Shown: one piece after another, positions 11,800-24,068 of the stretch | Layout: the number at the start of each line of letters is the position of its first letter | Numbering within the stretch: position 1 is the first letter of the stretch | From: Hygrophila difformis | Lineage: Eukaryota > Streptophyta > Magnoliopsida > Lamiales > Acanthaceae | Assembly (NCBI GenBank): GCA_030278955.1 | Contig: JAOANR010000002.1 | Span: 1,736,001-1,800,000, forward strand | Length of the DNA: 64,000 nt | Direction of reading: 5' to 3' | Made by a program: the position numbers and the translations under genes | Notes under the pieces: generated by a model | Told to the model about the DNA's origin: nothing | The model's database searches: none | The model's input: only the letters and a program-made list of their open reading frames with translations

Positions 11800-12440
11800 C
11801 TTTACTAAGTCAGCCCTCAGTACGCATGCTTCATCAGCCAGTGCTTTTTCTCATCATTCATCCAAAACTATTATTTAAATGACACATGGATAAAACCTCA
11901 ATTAATACAAGGACTGCAATGTACCCGTTTTTTTTTGCTTAGATATGATAAACTCCCACTCCTTGAAACAATATTGGCAAAACTTCACTTCATCGTCAGT
12001 GTTTTCCAACAATTTACTTGTATGGCTCAAGTGTTTCTGCAAGAAATCTTTGATGAGGCTTACATACAACATAAAATCATTGCAACATTGCTTGCCACAA
12101 TAAGTTTAACTTACTTAGGTTGCATCAAGTGTATTGCTCAGATTAGTACACTGTTGAACTTGACTATCATGTTTAGCTTTTAACTCCTCTATTTCCTGGT
12201 CAAAGTAATTTAACATTAAGGCGTGATCAATCATACATAATGGTTAAAATTTATTGTAAGAGTATTATGCAAACTAACCTTCTGATGCTTTTCTAATGTC
12301 ACTCCCATTTGTTAATACAAATACCATTCGATATTGGATGATTTTGTAATTCCTCTATTTCCTGGTCAAAGTAATTTAACATTAAGGCGCGATCAATCAT
12401 ACATAATGCTTAAATTTATTGTTGATCTATACCCTATACT
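11800..12440 (-). pseudogene. Kinesin-5 (BIMC) coiled-coil fragment, copy 1
   Basis: Minus-strand exons match the region just after the motor domain of plant kinesin-5. Piece one (about 12215-11935) contains LNYFDQEIEELKAKH and, after an intron, KLLENTDDEVKFCQYCFKEWEFIIS. Piece two (about 11860-11810) reads EKALADEACVLRADL, matching the conserved KEKEFLIS...SEKAL..RA.ELRAEL segment of the family. The pieces are in the right order. There is no motor domain nearby, so it is a gene fragment. A second copy lies at 56250-57700 beside a Helitron RepHel gene, which suggests Helitron capture. The exon at its upstream end is duplicated (12182-12430). Confidence 0.7.
12182..12430. repeat. Local direct duplication, period about 168 bp
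   Basis: The sequence beginning CCTCTATTTCCTGGTCAAAG and running through AAGGCG(T/C)GATCAATCATACATAATG occurs at about 12185 and again at about 12353. It duplicates part of the kinesin-5 exon. Confidence 0.85.
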
Positions 12441-14848
12441 TGTACTCTTCTATAAACCCAAAACATCAATAGAGTTAACTGCATTTCACCATGCATACAT
12501 AATTTGAGATGTATTAGGACAACACCCAATCAAATGCTCCATTCCTTAGTCGTTAGAAGTAATCATTTGATTGCAACAGAAATGCAGACATGTAAAGAAA
12601 ATATCAAGCACAAATTGCAATTATATTCCTAATGCTATAAGAGCCAAATTATTCAAATTAATACCAACAAGCGTAAAAATTATCAATATAATGTACTGAA
12701 TATGCTTTGAGGTTTACTTTATGATATTGGATACTCAAAGAACAAATAGCATAATATATGAATATATTTTACCACTCTAAACAGTTAAAAGCGTAGGTGT
12801 CATCCTTGAAGATGCATCAATTACTGAATCAATCGGACTGATTCAGGGAGAAAAAAGAGTCAACAGTCTCGAGGTAACATACAAAAAAAATGAATTAAAA
12901 ATTGAAAATAATGAATTAATTGCTAGAGAATCCAAACCCACTGAAACTTAAGGACCTCTAGTGAAAACAAGTGCAAGATTGGCACAAAGACTCACAAAAT
13001 TGCCACAGAAGCTGACTGGTTTCTCGTCTGCGAGAGGGAATGATAGCAGACAACACAAGAGGAACCCCGGTGGAATGTAGAACTGATGTAAGGCAATTTC
13101 TTACTGCAAGGAAATACCAGGAGGAAAAAATTGTCAGATAATATTCTGATATAAATCCTAAGTTTCCATATTGAGGTGTATAAATGACCTTTTCCCTAAA
13201 AGTAAAGGTATGGAGCTTCTGTCGAAAACTCCCTGTACGTAGGAGTGCCACCCTCAAAAAAGCCTCCCACAAAAGTGGGCGTACACAGCAGTACAAAAAT
13301 GTTGCCATGGGTTTAGGAATCAGTGCAAAAAAGCAAAAAGCTGGAGCGGCAAATACCTGAGAGGGGAAAAAAAGGATCAAAATACAAGCATAGTTACGGA
13401 CTTCAGTAATAGGGAAAAAATAGTGAACACCTGTGTTGAGGCAAATTAAACAGGACTTGATGAGATGGAAAGCACAAATTGATCACAGAATGAAGTCCAG
13501 CACTCTGTAAACACGCTAGGATCAGCAACCATATATGAATAAATACAAGGGGAATTATGGCCCCTTAATTTCCCAAATGATAACACTTATTTCACTGGCA
13601 AAAGGTGCACCTTAACTTAAAAATTTGGAAAATTTTACACGCCAATCTTAAAAAATATTTCTATTAAAAGATACAACAAATGTTTAAATGCCATGTAAAT
13701 AATTCAAATAAATCTAAGGAAGCAGGAGAAATGATGTAGATGATGAATCCTTTAACTACACAAAGTGAATATATCACTCATTAAAAACGAATGAAGAATA
13801 TAATGAACCAGGAAAAAGTAGAAGGAAAAAATCACCAATCAAACCTGCCTTCACGACATGTGCACACTATCCAATAGTCATTCGAGGGTCGCTGGCCTGT
13901 GGATACTGAATGCTATCCTTATGAGGTTAATTCCAAGCACTCGCAGGAAACAAAAACTTGACTGAATTTAAACTCCTCCTGACCATGCAACTTTTGATTC
14001 ATTTCTAATAACAAAAACTCCTCAATGTCCGGAAGTCGTGCATATAACTGTCCATGACGACGCTGAAACAATATTGCAAATATTTAAAGGTGATTATGAC
14101 CCAATAGGTTGTTTCAAAAGTAAAGATTGCCCTATCATAGATTATAACATAAAAAAAACAAAAGAAAAAAACACACGCACCTCATTCATAGTCTTCTTAG
14201 TTAGATATAAAATAGCCAGAACTCTTCTTATTTAAATGTACAGACTGACATTATTCATACTCCTTCATCTCCAAATTATTCATACGAAATCAAAAGCTTG
14301 AATTGGCAAAGCAAAGTAGTAAAAGAACTTCAATCTGAAAACCAAATAGAAGTCTTACTTGTAAGCTTGGTGCGAAACTCAAAGTCCATTACCTTCAAGG
14401 AAGCCAGCTAAATGTAATATTGAAAAGGCCATAATGTGACCTGTTGAAAATACGAAAAATAGTTCCATTCCATAAGACTAAAGTTCAGAATTATAAACAC
14501 CAGTGTATAAAGTAATAAAACAATAACATACAGGACCAACAAAATTACCCAGAAAATTTCCCAATGAACCTCCTACTCCCGGCCTCTTCAAAATACTGGC
14601 CTTTCAGCCTTTGACAATTTCACCAATAAGGTAAGAAAGAGCTCATCAAAGTAATCTAAACATACAAGTAAGACGGCAAGTATTAGCATGACAAATATCC
14701 ACACATTATTGAAGAGATAATTAGCTTATACATAAAAGTACCTCATTCAGTGGAGACACATAACTAACAACCTTATCATCAATCTAATACTCCAGGTTGT
14801 TAATTAAAGTCACTAACAATGATTAATTTGCATGTCCATTACCTGCAG
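12441..14848. other. Unresolved stretch between kinesin-5 fragment and CACTA element
   Basis: AT-rich. Minus-strand pieces at 13380-12960 and around 14640-14540 look partly coding but I cannot assign them. One reads FREKVIYTPQYGN, which might be the kinesin neck region (REKNGVYIP-like); this is weak. The left end of the CACTA element must lie here or further left, but no CACTACAAGAAA-like terminus was found. Confidence 0.35.
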
Positions 14849-14967
14849 AAAGTTGCACGTTGGGCTCCAGAACATGCCCTTGCTGTCAGGAAAGAATGGG
14901 AGAAGAAAAATATTGCGCGGTACGATCTAGATTGTAGTTATATCTAGTGTGTTATTGGGTAATACTC

Positions 14968-17892
14968 TGTAATACCCGGGATTTTTATCGGCGTCCAAAG
15001 GAATAAAATTTATTTCTTAATCCAATCAAGGTCGAAATATCTCCGAGAAGAAGAAAATAATTTATCACAATAAATTATTGCTCGGAAATGAAACGCTGAT
15101 AGATTCAAAAATTCAAAATGGAATAAAAGAGGGAAAGGAAGCCCGAAGACATTTCATGAATCGAGTCAAAAGAATCGGAATTAAATTCAAGAAAGAAAGA
15201 AAAGAATTTTAATTCCAGGAACCCGTGAAGTCGGAAATAATTTAATTAGATAAATTGTTGCACGGGAGCCAAAAGACGACGAATTAGAAGCCGACGAATC
15301 CAAACGCGACGGACTCCAGATTTCGAATACGGGATTATTTCGAGACAAGATAAATTTAATATAAGAATTTATAATCCGAGAAGGACCCAAAAAATCGAGC
15401 CCGAAAACGTAGGAGCACAGAAGTCCAAAAGAGAGGAGAAAAGGCCCGATGGGATCGCACGGCCCAGTCCGAACGCACGGCCCAGACCAGGCCGTGCGCC
15501 CGCCGCGCGCCCGTTGGCCTAGCACCGCGCCACCACTGCGCCAGTGCAGCAGCAGCTGCCAACTTGCGCGATTATGCGATTTTCTTGCCATATTTTCGAC
15601 CCCCGACTTTGGTAACTCAATCTTAAGCAAAGGAAAGGCTATATGGTCGGATTTGGAGGTGATGGGACTCATTACTTTCGACACACAACCCTAGAACAGC
15701 CCCCATTCCTCCCAAACTCTCAAAACTTCTCCCTTGTTCATCCAAAACCGATCCGACGACTTTCCGATCACTTTCCGGCGACGAAAATCGACGAAGGAGG
15801 CGTGGAGAACAACACCTTTAGTGTTCCAGATTGTGGTAAGACTTCCATAGGTTTTCGTTTAAGTTTACAAGTCCAAAAATCCGATCTAACCCTAGATTTT
15901 ACTTTCGATTTTGTTTCGGGGCCAACGGGAAGGAGACGTAGTAATTGGGACGTGTTCGTAGCAAGCGTGGGCGCCGCGATCGATCCGGAGACGTCCTAGA
16001 CATCATCCCCACTGTAAGTTAATGCTTACTTGGTTTTGGGTGACTTAAAATGCAACCAAACATAGATATTTAGAAACTCAAAAATCTGTCAACACGAAAA
16101 ACCCCCGGCGCAGCGATTTGGCGCAAATTTTTCGAACCCTTAAATCTGCTCAAACGGAAAAACTCAAAACATGAAAAATGTTCCTAAGACATAGATCTAG
16201 TTCGTGTAAAATTTTCATAATTTGTCATTGTGTGTTGATATCTGAAAACGGCCTCCAACAAACCTGCCCTAAAAGTCGAATTTGAAACTGTGATAGATTT
16301 GAAATCGGACCAAAACCCCCATTTCGAGAGTTCAAACCGGAAAACTCAAAACTAGACTTTTGATCCTAACACATTAAACTATGTTTTTTAAAAATTTCAA
16401 CGATTTTCATCAACGTTTGTTACCCCAAGTCGATCCGAACATAAATTGTGATTTAAACCTTTTTCGAAAGCTGACAGTGCAATTGTCAGAACTTTATGAG
16501 CATGGTTATATATTTTCTAGTCCGATTTGATCTTTACAATCAAAATAAAAGTTGTATGAAATCATGTCTAGTATGTGCATATAAAATTTCAGAATTTTTG
16601 GAGTCCATTTGATATGTTAAAAAGTCGAATCTTTTGACGGTGTCGAATCTGAAACCTGACAGCACACTACTTATGTGAAAGACTTGATTTTTGACTCGTT
16701 TCCTTAACCCGGATCGAGAAACTTGTTCGTCTCTGTGTTTTCGAGTTACCGGTTAAATTTCAGAATTTTCGGACTTAAAATGAATTTTTAAATATTACGG
16801 AGTAAGACAGCGACTTGTGTAAGTTATATTTTGAGAAACTTGTGAAACTTGCGAAATGTGTTCTTACCTTGCGGGTTCGATTCCCCAACGGCGATTGTTT
16901 GTTTTCCTGCGGGTTCGATTCCCCAGGATGTGTGTTGATTCCTATGGGTTCAATTCCCTAGGATGTATTTAAGTTCTTGCGGGTTTGATTCCCCAAGGGC
17001 GATTGTTTGTTTTCCTGCGGGTTCGATTCCCCAGGATGTGTGTTGATTTCTATGGGTTCAATTCCCTAGGATGTATTTGAGTTCTTGCGGGTTCGATTCC
17101 CCAAGGGCGATTGTTTGTTTTCCTGCGGGTTCGATTCCCCAGGACGTGTGTTGATTCCTACGGGTTTGATTCCCTAGGATGCGTTTAAATTCTTGCGGGT
17201 CCATTTCCTCGAGAACAAATTATACTAGATCATATCGAACAAAAGTGAAAGAGTAAAATTCTTGAAATACCAAATCCTGAAATCATGAGAAAATTTAGAG
17301 ACTTGAATATTTTTTTTGTTTAAATTATGCCTTGCATATTGTTTTACCATGTAAGTTGAATTATGATCACGTGGAAATCCTTGTTTTAAATTATGCCATT
17401 TATTTATTAGTGGATGATAAACTTAAATTGTGTTACCTACAAGCATGTTTTTATTAAATTTAATTAAAGGCTTTGAAACCCCTAAATCATGCTAGGTGTT
17501 AACTTACTCAGCACGTTTTGCTGACCCAAACCATTTCTTTCTTTTCCTACAGAGCATGTGGATTATACTGAGTACGTACATGCATGGGAATTTTTGGGAA
17601 CACTTTATTTTAAATTTGCATTAGACTATAGTATGAACGGGCCTGTTTAACCCGTGTTTTGGCCATGTTGGCCCAATTTAAAGTCCGCTGCATTACTTAT
17701 ATCTAAATATCATTTTCCGCTGCAACCGTAATGATATTAATTTTAAGTTATATTACAATGGGCTGTTTGAATGTTTTAAATTCTGAAAAACCATAGCCTT
17801 GCATCTCTTTAGCAAGCTCGAAGAAACCGTGTCTTGCTAGGGAGGTGTGGCGGTGGCATCCCGGCCTGGGTTATCAAATCCGGGGTGTTACA
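14968..17892 (+). repeat. 5' LTR of element A
   Basis: 2925 bp, TGTAATACCC...GGGGTGTTACA. It begins like the LTRs of D (ATTTTTATC(G/A)(G/A)CGTCCAAAGG) but differs in the middle. It has a GC-rich segment (15440-15560), GTAAG donors at 15836 and 16014, the T-arm-like array at 16869-17210, and a YAG acceptor at 17551-17552. The 3' copy is 86 bp shorter, mainly because its array has fewer units. Confidence 0.95.
16869..17210 (+). repeat. T-arm-like (B-box-like) stem-loop array, 10 units, 5' LTR A
   Basis: Ten units of about 34 bp. Five contain GGTTCGATTCC, identical to the polymerase III B-box/tRNA T-arm consensus; the others are variants (GGTTCAATTCC, GGTTTGATTCC, GGTCCATTTCC). Each is a GGG-7-nt loop-CCC hairpin extended by outer arms (CCTG/CAGG, CCTA/TAGG, CTTG/CAAG). 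Three successive units form a higher-order repeat of about 105 bp. Confidence 0.9.
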
Positions 17893-17895
17893 GAG

Positions 17896-17911
17896 TGGTA
17901 TCAGAGCCCGG
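17896..17911 (+). other. Primer-binding site, element A
   Basis: TGGTATCAGAGCCCGG, complementary to initiator tRNA-Met, three bases after the LTR. Confidence 0.95.
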
Positions 17912-18503
17912 AATATTTTTAAACTATTGTTTTTAAGTATTATTATTTTTAAAGTTATTATTTCTAAACTAGTAATATATTTTAAATAGCCCAATTATTA
18001 TTTTGAAGTTAAAGCCCAAATTTTTAGCCCAAAAATTTTTAGAAACCCAAATATTTTTTTTAAGAAGCCCAAGAAATTATTTTTAGTCCAATACTTTATA
18101 TACTTACTATTGTGGGCTCAATTTTCTTTAAGCCCAATTATTTTGGCCCAATACCCTTATTTTTACTCAAGCCCAAATAATTTATTTCTTTTGGCCCAAT
18201 ATAGTGGCCCAAACGTTTTACCCTTATTGTTTTAAAATCTATCCATGGAATAAATTTATTTTTAAACCCATGGATAAATAAATGCATGCATAAATTAAAT
18301 TTTTATTGGGGGGATTGCATATGCATACATACATAATTGCACTCACTCTTTTTTTCTTATGTGAATCATCGTCTCTAAGAAGACACTCTTAAATTAGTAT
18401 TCGACATGACTTTGACTAAGGAGCGCTTGCTAAAGACTAACTTTGCCTTAGTCTTAGATCTTGATCACTTAGAAACTCATCTTTGCGTGATTAATAACAG
18501 AAA

Positions 18504-19673
18504 ATGGCACCTAGGGGAAAGCCGAGGAAGGTAAGTCCAAACGCCACTGCCGCTAACCTCCCCAACGTGGCCAACAACAATGAGACCCCTCAGAATCTAG
18601 GAGATAGAGTGCCTCCTGTACCCAACAACATGGAAGAACGTCTAAGGACTATGGAGGAAGTCCTTGTAGCATTAGGAAATGCTGAGGTCATAGGGCACAA
18701 GCAGCAGTACCTCCGCCAGTAGCCCAAGTCAACTACTTGGTATTGGTGAACCCCTACAACCCGCCCCATTATGACGGCCAAGAGGATCCGGCCAAGTTGG
18801 AAGGTTGGATCCGTACCTTTGATAAGCTCTTGAATGCTATCAAATGCCCTGATGAGGAGAAGATATACGTGGCGACCTACTACTTAGGAGGCGAAGCCGA
18901 TGAGTGGTGGCAAAACCTTCGAACGAATTCAGAGGAAGACGAAGAAGCCTACACTTGGGAAGAACTTAAGGAAGCCTTGAGGGAAAGATTTTACCCACTG
19001 AGCACCAAGACCGCGAAGTACGATGAATTCATCAACCTCAGACAAGGAGCGCAAACAGTACAAGAGTACTGCACCAAATTCAAGGAATTGGTGCGATTTG
19101 CTACAAGGATAGTACCAACTGACTCTGACAAGGCTCAGAAATTCGAGATGGGTCTGAACCTTAGTATCCGGGAGATACTTGCAGTAGGACAATTCACAAA
19201 CCTGCAGACGGTTTACGATCGAGCTGTAGCAATTGATCGAGTCCAGCAACTGAAGCGTAAGGAAACCGGTGAGTCGAGCAAGGACTCGCAAGAGTTTGAG
19301 AAAAAGAATTGAAACATTAGCAATGGCAGTTTTAAGGAGAATAAGAATAAAGGTTTCAATTATGGGAGAAACGGAATACGTCATACAGTCATACCACGTT
19401 GCCCGCAGTGCCACCAAGCCCATCTGGTGCGCGAATGCCCAAGGGGCGGGACTTGTTATATATGTGGTGGGGAAGACCACATGATTAGAGAATGCAATGT
19501 TCGTGAGGAGAGGATTGAGAAAAGGCTAGATTTGGTAAACCCTCAACCAAAAGAGCCATAGGACGATTGAACGACATCGATCAAGCTGACTTGCCAGCTC
19601 AATGAGGAAGGATCATAGGCAGCGATACCCGAACCTGGTTGCGAATAATACATAGGCAGTTATAGGGACATAA
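18504..19673 (+). pseudogene. gag: gag of element A, frameshifted
   Basis: Ty3/gypsy-type Gag (capsid plus CCHC nucleocapsid) that would package the element RNA. It starts at ATG 18504 after ACAGAAA, as in C and D. The first frame runs to 18722. The capsid core continues in another frame at 18737-19312 (YDGQEDPAKLEGWIRTFDKL, YYLGGEADEWW, FVRFATRIVPTDSDKAQKF-like region, LNLSIREILAVGQF). The zinc knuckles (CPQCHQAHLVREC and CYICGGEDHMIREC, from about 19400) are back in the first frame. At least two indels therefore separate the pieces. The tail at 19656-19673 keeps the AVIGT-stop end seen in C, D and the pol remnant of B. Confidence 0.9.
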
Positions 19674-19696
19674 TTGTAATCTTAAGGGGGGGAGGA

Positions 19697-19984
19697 TGTA
19701 ACGACCCGAATATTCTAATCCGAATATTTTGTATTTCAAATAAACAAATTCAAACTGTTTTGAACTACGTAATGACTTGATCCCTTCACAAGGTACGTAG
19801 CCAACTTGGAAATTTCAATTCTGGGTTCAGTCAAACAATATAATAAAATATCAACAACAACAACACATAATGGTACAATCACGCAATCAAACAATAGCAC
19901 AAAATAGAAAGGACCTTAGTTCCAAGCTCGCGAGAAGCTAACACCCAACTTCGGGGACGAAGTTGATTCTTAAGGGGGGTAGAC
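19697..19984 (+). other. Second LTR-head fragment plus polypurine tract, element A
   Basis: Directly after a first polypurine run (AAGGGGGGGAGGA, to 19696) comes TGTAACGACCCG and about 250 bp related to the start of the B-type LTR, including ACTACGTAATGACTTGATCC and GGTACGTAG. It is followed by AACTTCGGGGACGAAG and a second polypurine tract (TAAGGGGGGTAGAC, 19971-19984), which is the one abutting the 3' LTR. Confidence 0.85.
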
Positions 19985-22823
19985 TGTAATACCCGGGATT
20001 TTTATCGGCGTCCAAAGGAATAAAATTTATTTCTTAATCCAATCAAGGTCGAAATATCTCCGAGAAGAAGAAAATAATTTATCACAATAAATTATTGCTC
20101 GGAAATGAAACGCCGATAGATTCAAAAATTCAAAATGGAATAAAAGAGGGAAAGGAAGCCCGAAGACATTTCATGAATCGAGTCAAAAGAATCGGAATTA
20201 AATTCAAGAAAGAAAGAAAAGAATTTTAATTCCAGGAACCCGTGAAGTCGGAAATAATTTAATTAGATAAATTCTTGCACGGGAGCCAAAAGACGACGAA
20301 TTAGAAGCCGACGAATCCAAACGCGACGGACTCCAGATTTCGAATACGGGATTAATTCAAGACGAGATAAATTTAAGATAAAAATTTATAATCCAAGAAG
20401 GACCCGAAAAATCGAGCCCGAAAACGTAGGAGCACAAAAGTCCGAAAGAGAGGAGAAAAGGCCCGACGGGATCGCACGGCCCAGTCCGAACGCCCGGCCC
20501 AGACCAGGCCGCGCGCCCGCCGCACGCCCGCCGTGCGCCCGTTGGCCTAGCACCGCGCCACCACCGCGCCAGTGCAGGAGCAGCTGCCAACTTGCGCGAT
20601 TATGCGATTTTCTTGCCATATTTTCGACCCCCGACTTTGGTAACTCAATCTTAAGCAAAGGAAAGGCTATATGGTCGGATTTGGAGGTGATGGGACTCAT
20701 TACTTTCGACACACAACCCTAGAACAGCCCCCATTCCTCCCAAACTCTCAAAACTTCTCCCTTGTTCATCCGAAACCGATCCGACGACTTTCCGATCACT
20801 TTCCGGCGACGAAAATCGACGAAGGAGGCGTGGAGAACAACACCATTAGTGTTCCAGATTGTGGTAAGACTTCCATAGGTTTTCGTTTAAGTTTACAAGT
20901 CCAAAAATCCGATCTAACCCTAGATTTTACTTTCGATTTTGTTTAGGGGCCAACGGGAAGGAGACGGAGTAATTGGGACGTGTTCGTAGCAAGCGTGGGC
21001 GCCGCGATCGATTCGGAGACGTCCTAGACATCATCCCCACTGTACGTTATTGCTTACTTGGTTTTGGGTGACTTAAAATGCAACCAAACATAGAGATTTA
21101 GAAACTCAAAAATCTGTCAACACGAAAAACCCCCGGCGCAGCGATTTGGCGCGAATTTTTCGAACCCCTAAATCTGCTCAATTGGAAAAACTCAAAACAT
21201 AAAAAACGTTCCTAAGACATAGATCTAGTTCGTGTAAAATTTTCATAATTTTTCATTGTGTGTTGATATCCGAAAACGGCCTCCAACAAACCTGCCCTAA
21301 AAGTCGAATTTGAAACTGTGACAGATTTGAAATCGGACCAAAACCCCCATTTCGAGAGTTCAAACCGAAAAACTCAAATAGACTTTTGATCCTAACAAAT
21401 TAAACTATGTTGTTTAAAAATTTCAACAATTTTCATCAACGTTTGCTACCCCAAGTCGATCCGAACATAGACTGTGATTTAAACCTTTTTCGAAAGCTGA
21501 CAGTGCAATTGTCCGAACTTTATGAGCATGGTTCTATATTTTCTATTCCGATTTGATCTTTACAATCTAAATGAAAGTTGTAGGAAATCATGTCTAGTAT
21601 GTGCATATAAAATTTCAGAATTTTTGGAGTCCATTTGATATGTTAAAAAGTCGAATCTTTTGACGGTGTCGAATCTGAAACCTGACAGCACACTACTTAT
21701 GTGAGACTTGATTTTTGACTCGTTTCCTTAACCCGGATCGAGAAACTTAAAATACAAAACTTGTTCGTCTCTGTGTTTTCGAGTTTCCGGTGAAATTTCA
21801 GAATTTTCGGACTTAAAATGAATTTTTAAATAATTACGGAGTAAGACAGCGACTTTTGTAAGTTATATTTTGAGAAACTTGTGAAACTTGCGAAATGTGT
21901 TCTTACCTTGCGGGTTCGATTCCCCAAGGGCGATTGTTTGTTTTCCTGCGGGTTCGATTCCCCAGGATGTGTGTTGATTCCTATGGGTTCAATTCCCTAG
22001 GATGTATTTGAGTTCTTGCGGGTTCGATTCCCCAAGGGCGATTGTTTGTTTTCCTGGGGGTTCGATTCCCCAGGACATGTATTGATTCCTACGGGTTTGA
22101 TTCCCTAGGATGCGTTTAAATTCTTGCGGGTCCATTTCCCCGAGAACAAATTATACTAGATCATATCGAACAAAAGTGAAAGAGTGAAATTCTTGAAATA
22201 CCAAATCCTGAAATCATGAGAAAATTTAGAGACTTGAATATTTTCTTTGTTTAAATTATGCCTTGCATATTGTTTTACCATGTAAGTTGAATTATGATCA
22301 CGTGGAAATCCTTGTTTTAAATTATGCCATTTATTTATTAGTGGATGATTAACTTAAATGATGTTACCTACAAGCATGTTTTTATTAAATTTAATTAAAG
22401 GCTTTGAAACCCCTAAATCATGCTAGGTGTTAACTTACTCGGCACGTTTTGCTGACCTAAACCATTTCTTTCTTTTCCTACAGAGCATGTGGATTATACT
22501 GAGTACGTACATGCATGGGAATTTTTGGGAACACTTTATTTTAAATTTGCATTAGACTATAGTATGAACGGGCATGTTTAACCCGTGTTTTGGCCATGTT
22601 GGCCCAATTTAAATTCCGCTGCATTACTTATATCTAAATATCATTTTCCGCTGCAACCGTAATGATATTAATTTTAATTTATATTACAATGGGCTGTTTG
22701 AATGTTTTAAATTCTGAAAAACCATAGCCTTGCATCTCTTTAGCAAGCTCGGAGAAACCGTGTCTTGCTAGGGAGGTGTGGCGGTGGCATCCCGGCCTGG
22801 GTTATCAAATCCGGGGTGTTACA
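19985..22823 (+). repeat. 3' LTR of element A
   Basis: 2839 bp, closely similar to the 5' LTR throughout. Its array (21909-22141) has seven T-arm-like units against ten. The donor-like site reads GTACGT where the 5' copy has GTAAGT. Confidence 0.95.
21909..22141 (+). repeat. T-arm-like stem-loop array, 7 units, 3' LTR A
   Basis: Same units as at 16869-17210; four have the perfect GGTTCGATTCC core. The difference of three units equals one higher-order repeat. Confidence 0.9.
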
Positions 22824-24068
22824 TACTCGTCTATGTTATTTGACTTTAATTGCAAATCACAGATACAAGGATTACACTTTGGACATACGAAGTAAGAAAA
22901 AGCCGATGCCCGGGGATGTGGTTGTGGCGGAGAATTGGGCTCGAATATGGGCTTCCCAAGCGTTTAAGGAAAAACAGAAGAGGGGAAAGGTTAATAGGCG
23001 ACGTGGTCAGGAGGATGCACCAGCCCTCCCCACACATACTGCAGGATCGAAGACATTTTGAGCCACTTACGATGATTTGGTATGCTTTACCAATTCGTTA
23101 ATTATGATTAAATGGTATTTAATGACATATTCTCAACACTTCATTTTTTTTATATTGTTTAGTCGGCCCAGAAGGAAACACCTATCCACTTGCATGAGCT
23201 CCATGAGCACACGCATACAAGAAAACACCAAAAGGACAATTGGGTTCGAGAGAGGTCACAAGATATTCATGTACGTATTCTAAATATCGTGTTCCATTTG
23301 TCGTTTGCTGTAATGATAAGTTAATTGCTGTATTAATTATTTTCCAAAACAGGAAGAGTTTAATGCTGTTACTCAGACTTTAAGCCAGGACCCGGAGATT
23401 GGTGGGACCTTGGATCCGGATCACGTCTTCTTAGACATTGCAGGTGGCCACGACAGGCGCAAGGCGATATATGGCATGGGCTCTATGGCCAGGTCGATTT
23501 GGCCTTTGGATGATGTTCATTCCACCCCTCCACCACCTACTTCACAGTACGTGACGCAGGCCCAGTTGGATGCCCAGTTTGCGGCGTACAAGGTGACACT
23601 GGATCAGCTCTCCCAGACACAACTCACCATGGCGGAGCAGATGGAGAGATGGCTGGGTGTTCGGGGTCCTCGATCCCCCGACCGCGGGGATGATGGTCAT
23701 GGAGGAGGTGATGCAGCTGTTCATTGACTCTTGTAGTAGTTATGTTCATAAGACTTGTTCTTGTCTTTGGATATTGCATTAGAGTTGTGAATTTGATCGT
23801 ATTTAACTTGCACTTGTTGGTAGAACTTGCACTTGTTGGTAGAACTTGTCTTTGGATATTGTGATAGTTGTGTTTGTAGAACCGTGGTTGATGGTTATTG
23901 TGGTTTGAACGTTTGGTATGAATTTGTTAGTTTGATGCACTGTTCGTGTTGATGGTGTGATTGTGAATTGATTGATATGATGTAATTTGTTGTTTAGAAT
24001 TTGGTGTTGTTAGAGCAGCAGGGATGGCTGTAAAACACAGCCATTCTAAAGCTGTTGATACAGAAATT

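Larger units (their letters stand above)
14968..22823 (+). mobile_element. LTR retrotransposon A, gag-only, complete with TSD
   Basis: 5' LTR 14968-17892, internal region 17893-19984, 3' LTR 19985-22823, flanked by TACTC at 14963-14967 and 22824-22828. PBS and polypurine tract are in place. The only gene is a broken gag; there is no protease, reverse transcriptase, RNase H or integrase. It fits the class described as terminal-repeat retrotransposons with a GAG domain (TR-GAG), moved by enzymes of a full element elsewhere. LTR ends and the 3' internal end (AACTTCGGGGACGAAG...TTAAGGGGGG) are of chromovirus (Tekay-like) style. Confidence 0.95.
14849..23727 (+). pseudogene. En/Spm (Ptta-type) plant transposase gene, C-terminal exons, split by element A
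   Basis: Exons: 14849-14919 (KVARWAPEHALAVRKEWEKK), 22863-23079 (DYTLDIRSKKKP, WARIWASQAFKEKQ, NRRRGQED, HTAGSKTF), 23163-23270 (HLHELHEHTHTRKHQ, WVRERSQDIH) and 23353-23727 (DPEIGGTLDPDHVFLDIAGG, RRKAIYGMGSMA, then a Pro-rich and Gln-rich tail to TGA). Order and motifs match the C-terminal part of the plant transposase (Ptta/En/Spm) family. All junctions are GT..AG. Exon 1 ends in phase with the second exon across the intron at 14920-22862, and element A lies wholly inside that intron. A TGA at 23059-23061 breaks the second exon, with family-like coding continuing after it. No N-terminal part was found. Confidence 0.8.

Noticed and set aside
16869..17210. Array of true tRNA genes or tRNA-derived SINEs in LTR A
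   Set aside because: Only the T-arm/B-box part is present; there is no acceptor stem, D-arm, anticodon or A-box in any unit.
22765..22860. Reading the transposase ORF as starting inside LTR A
   Set aside because: The frame merely stays open across the LTR end; the exon starts at the AG acceptor at 22862 and matches the exon before the insertion.
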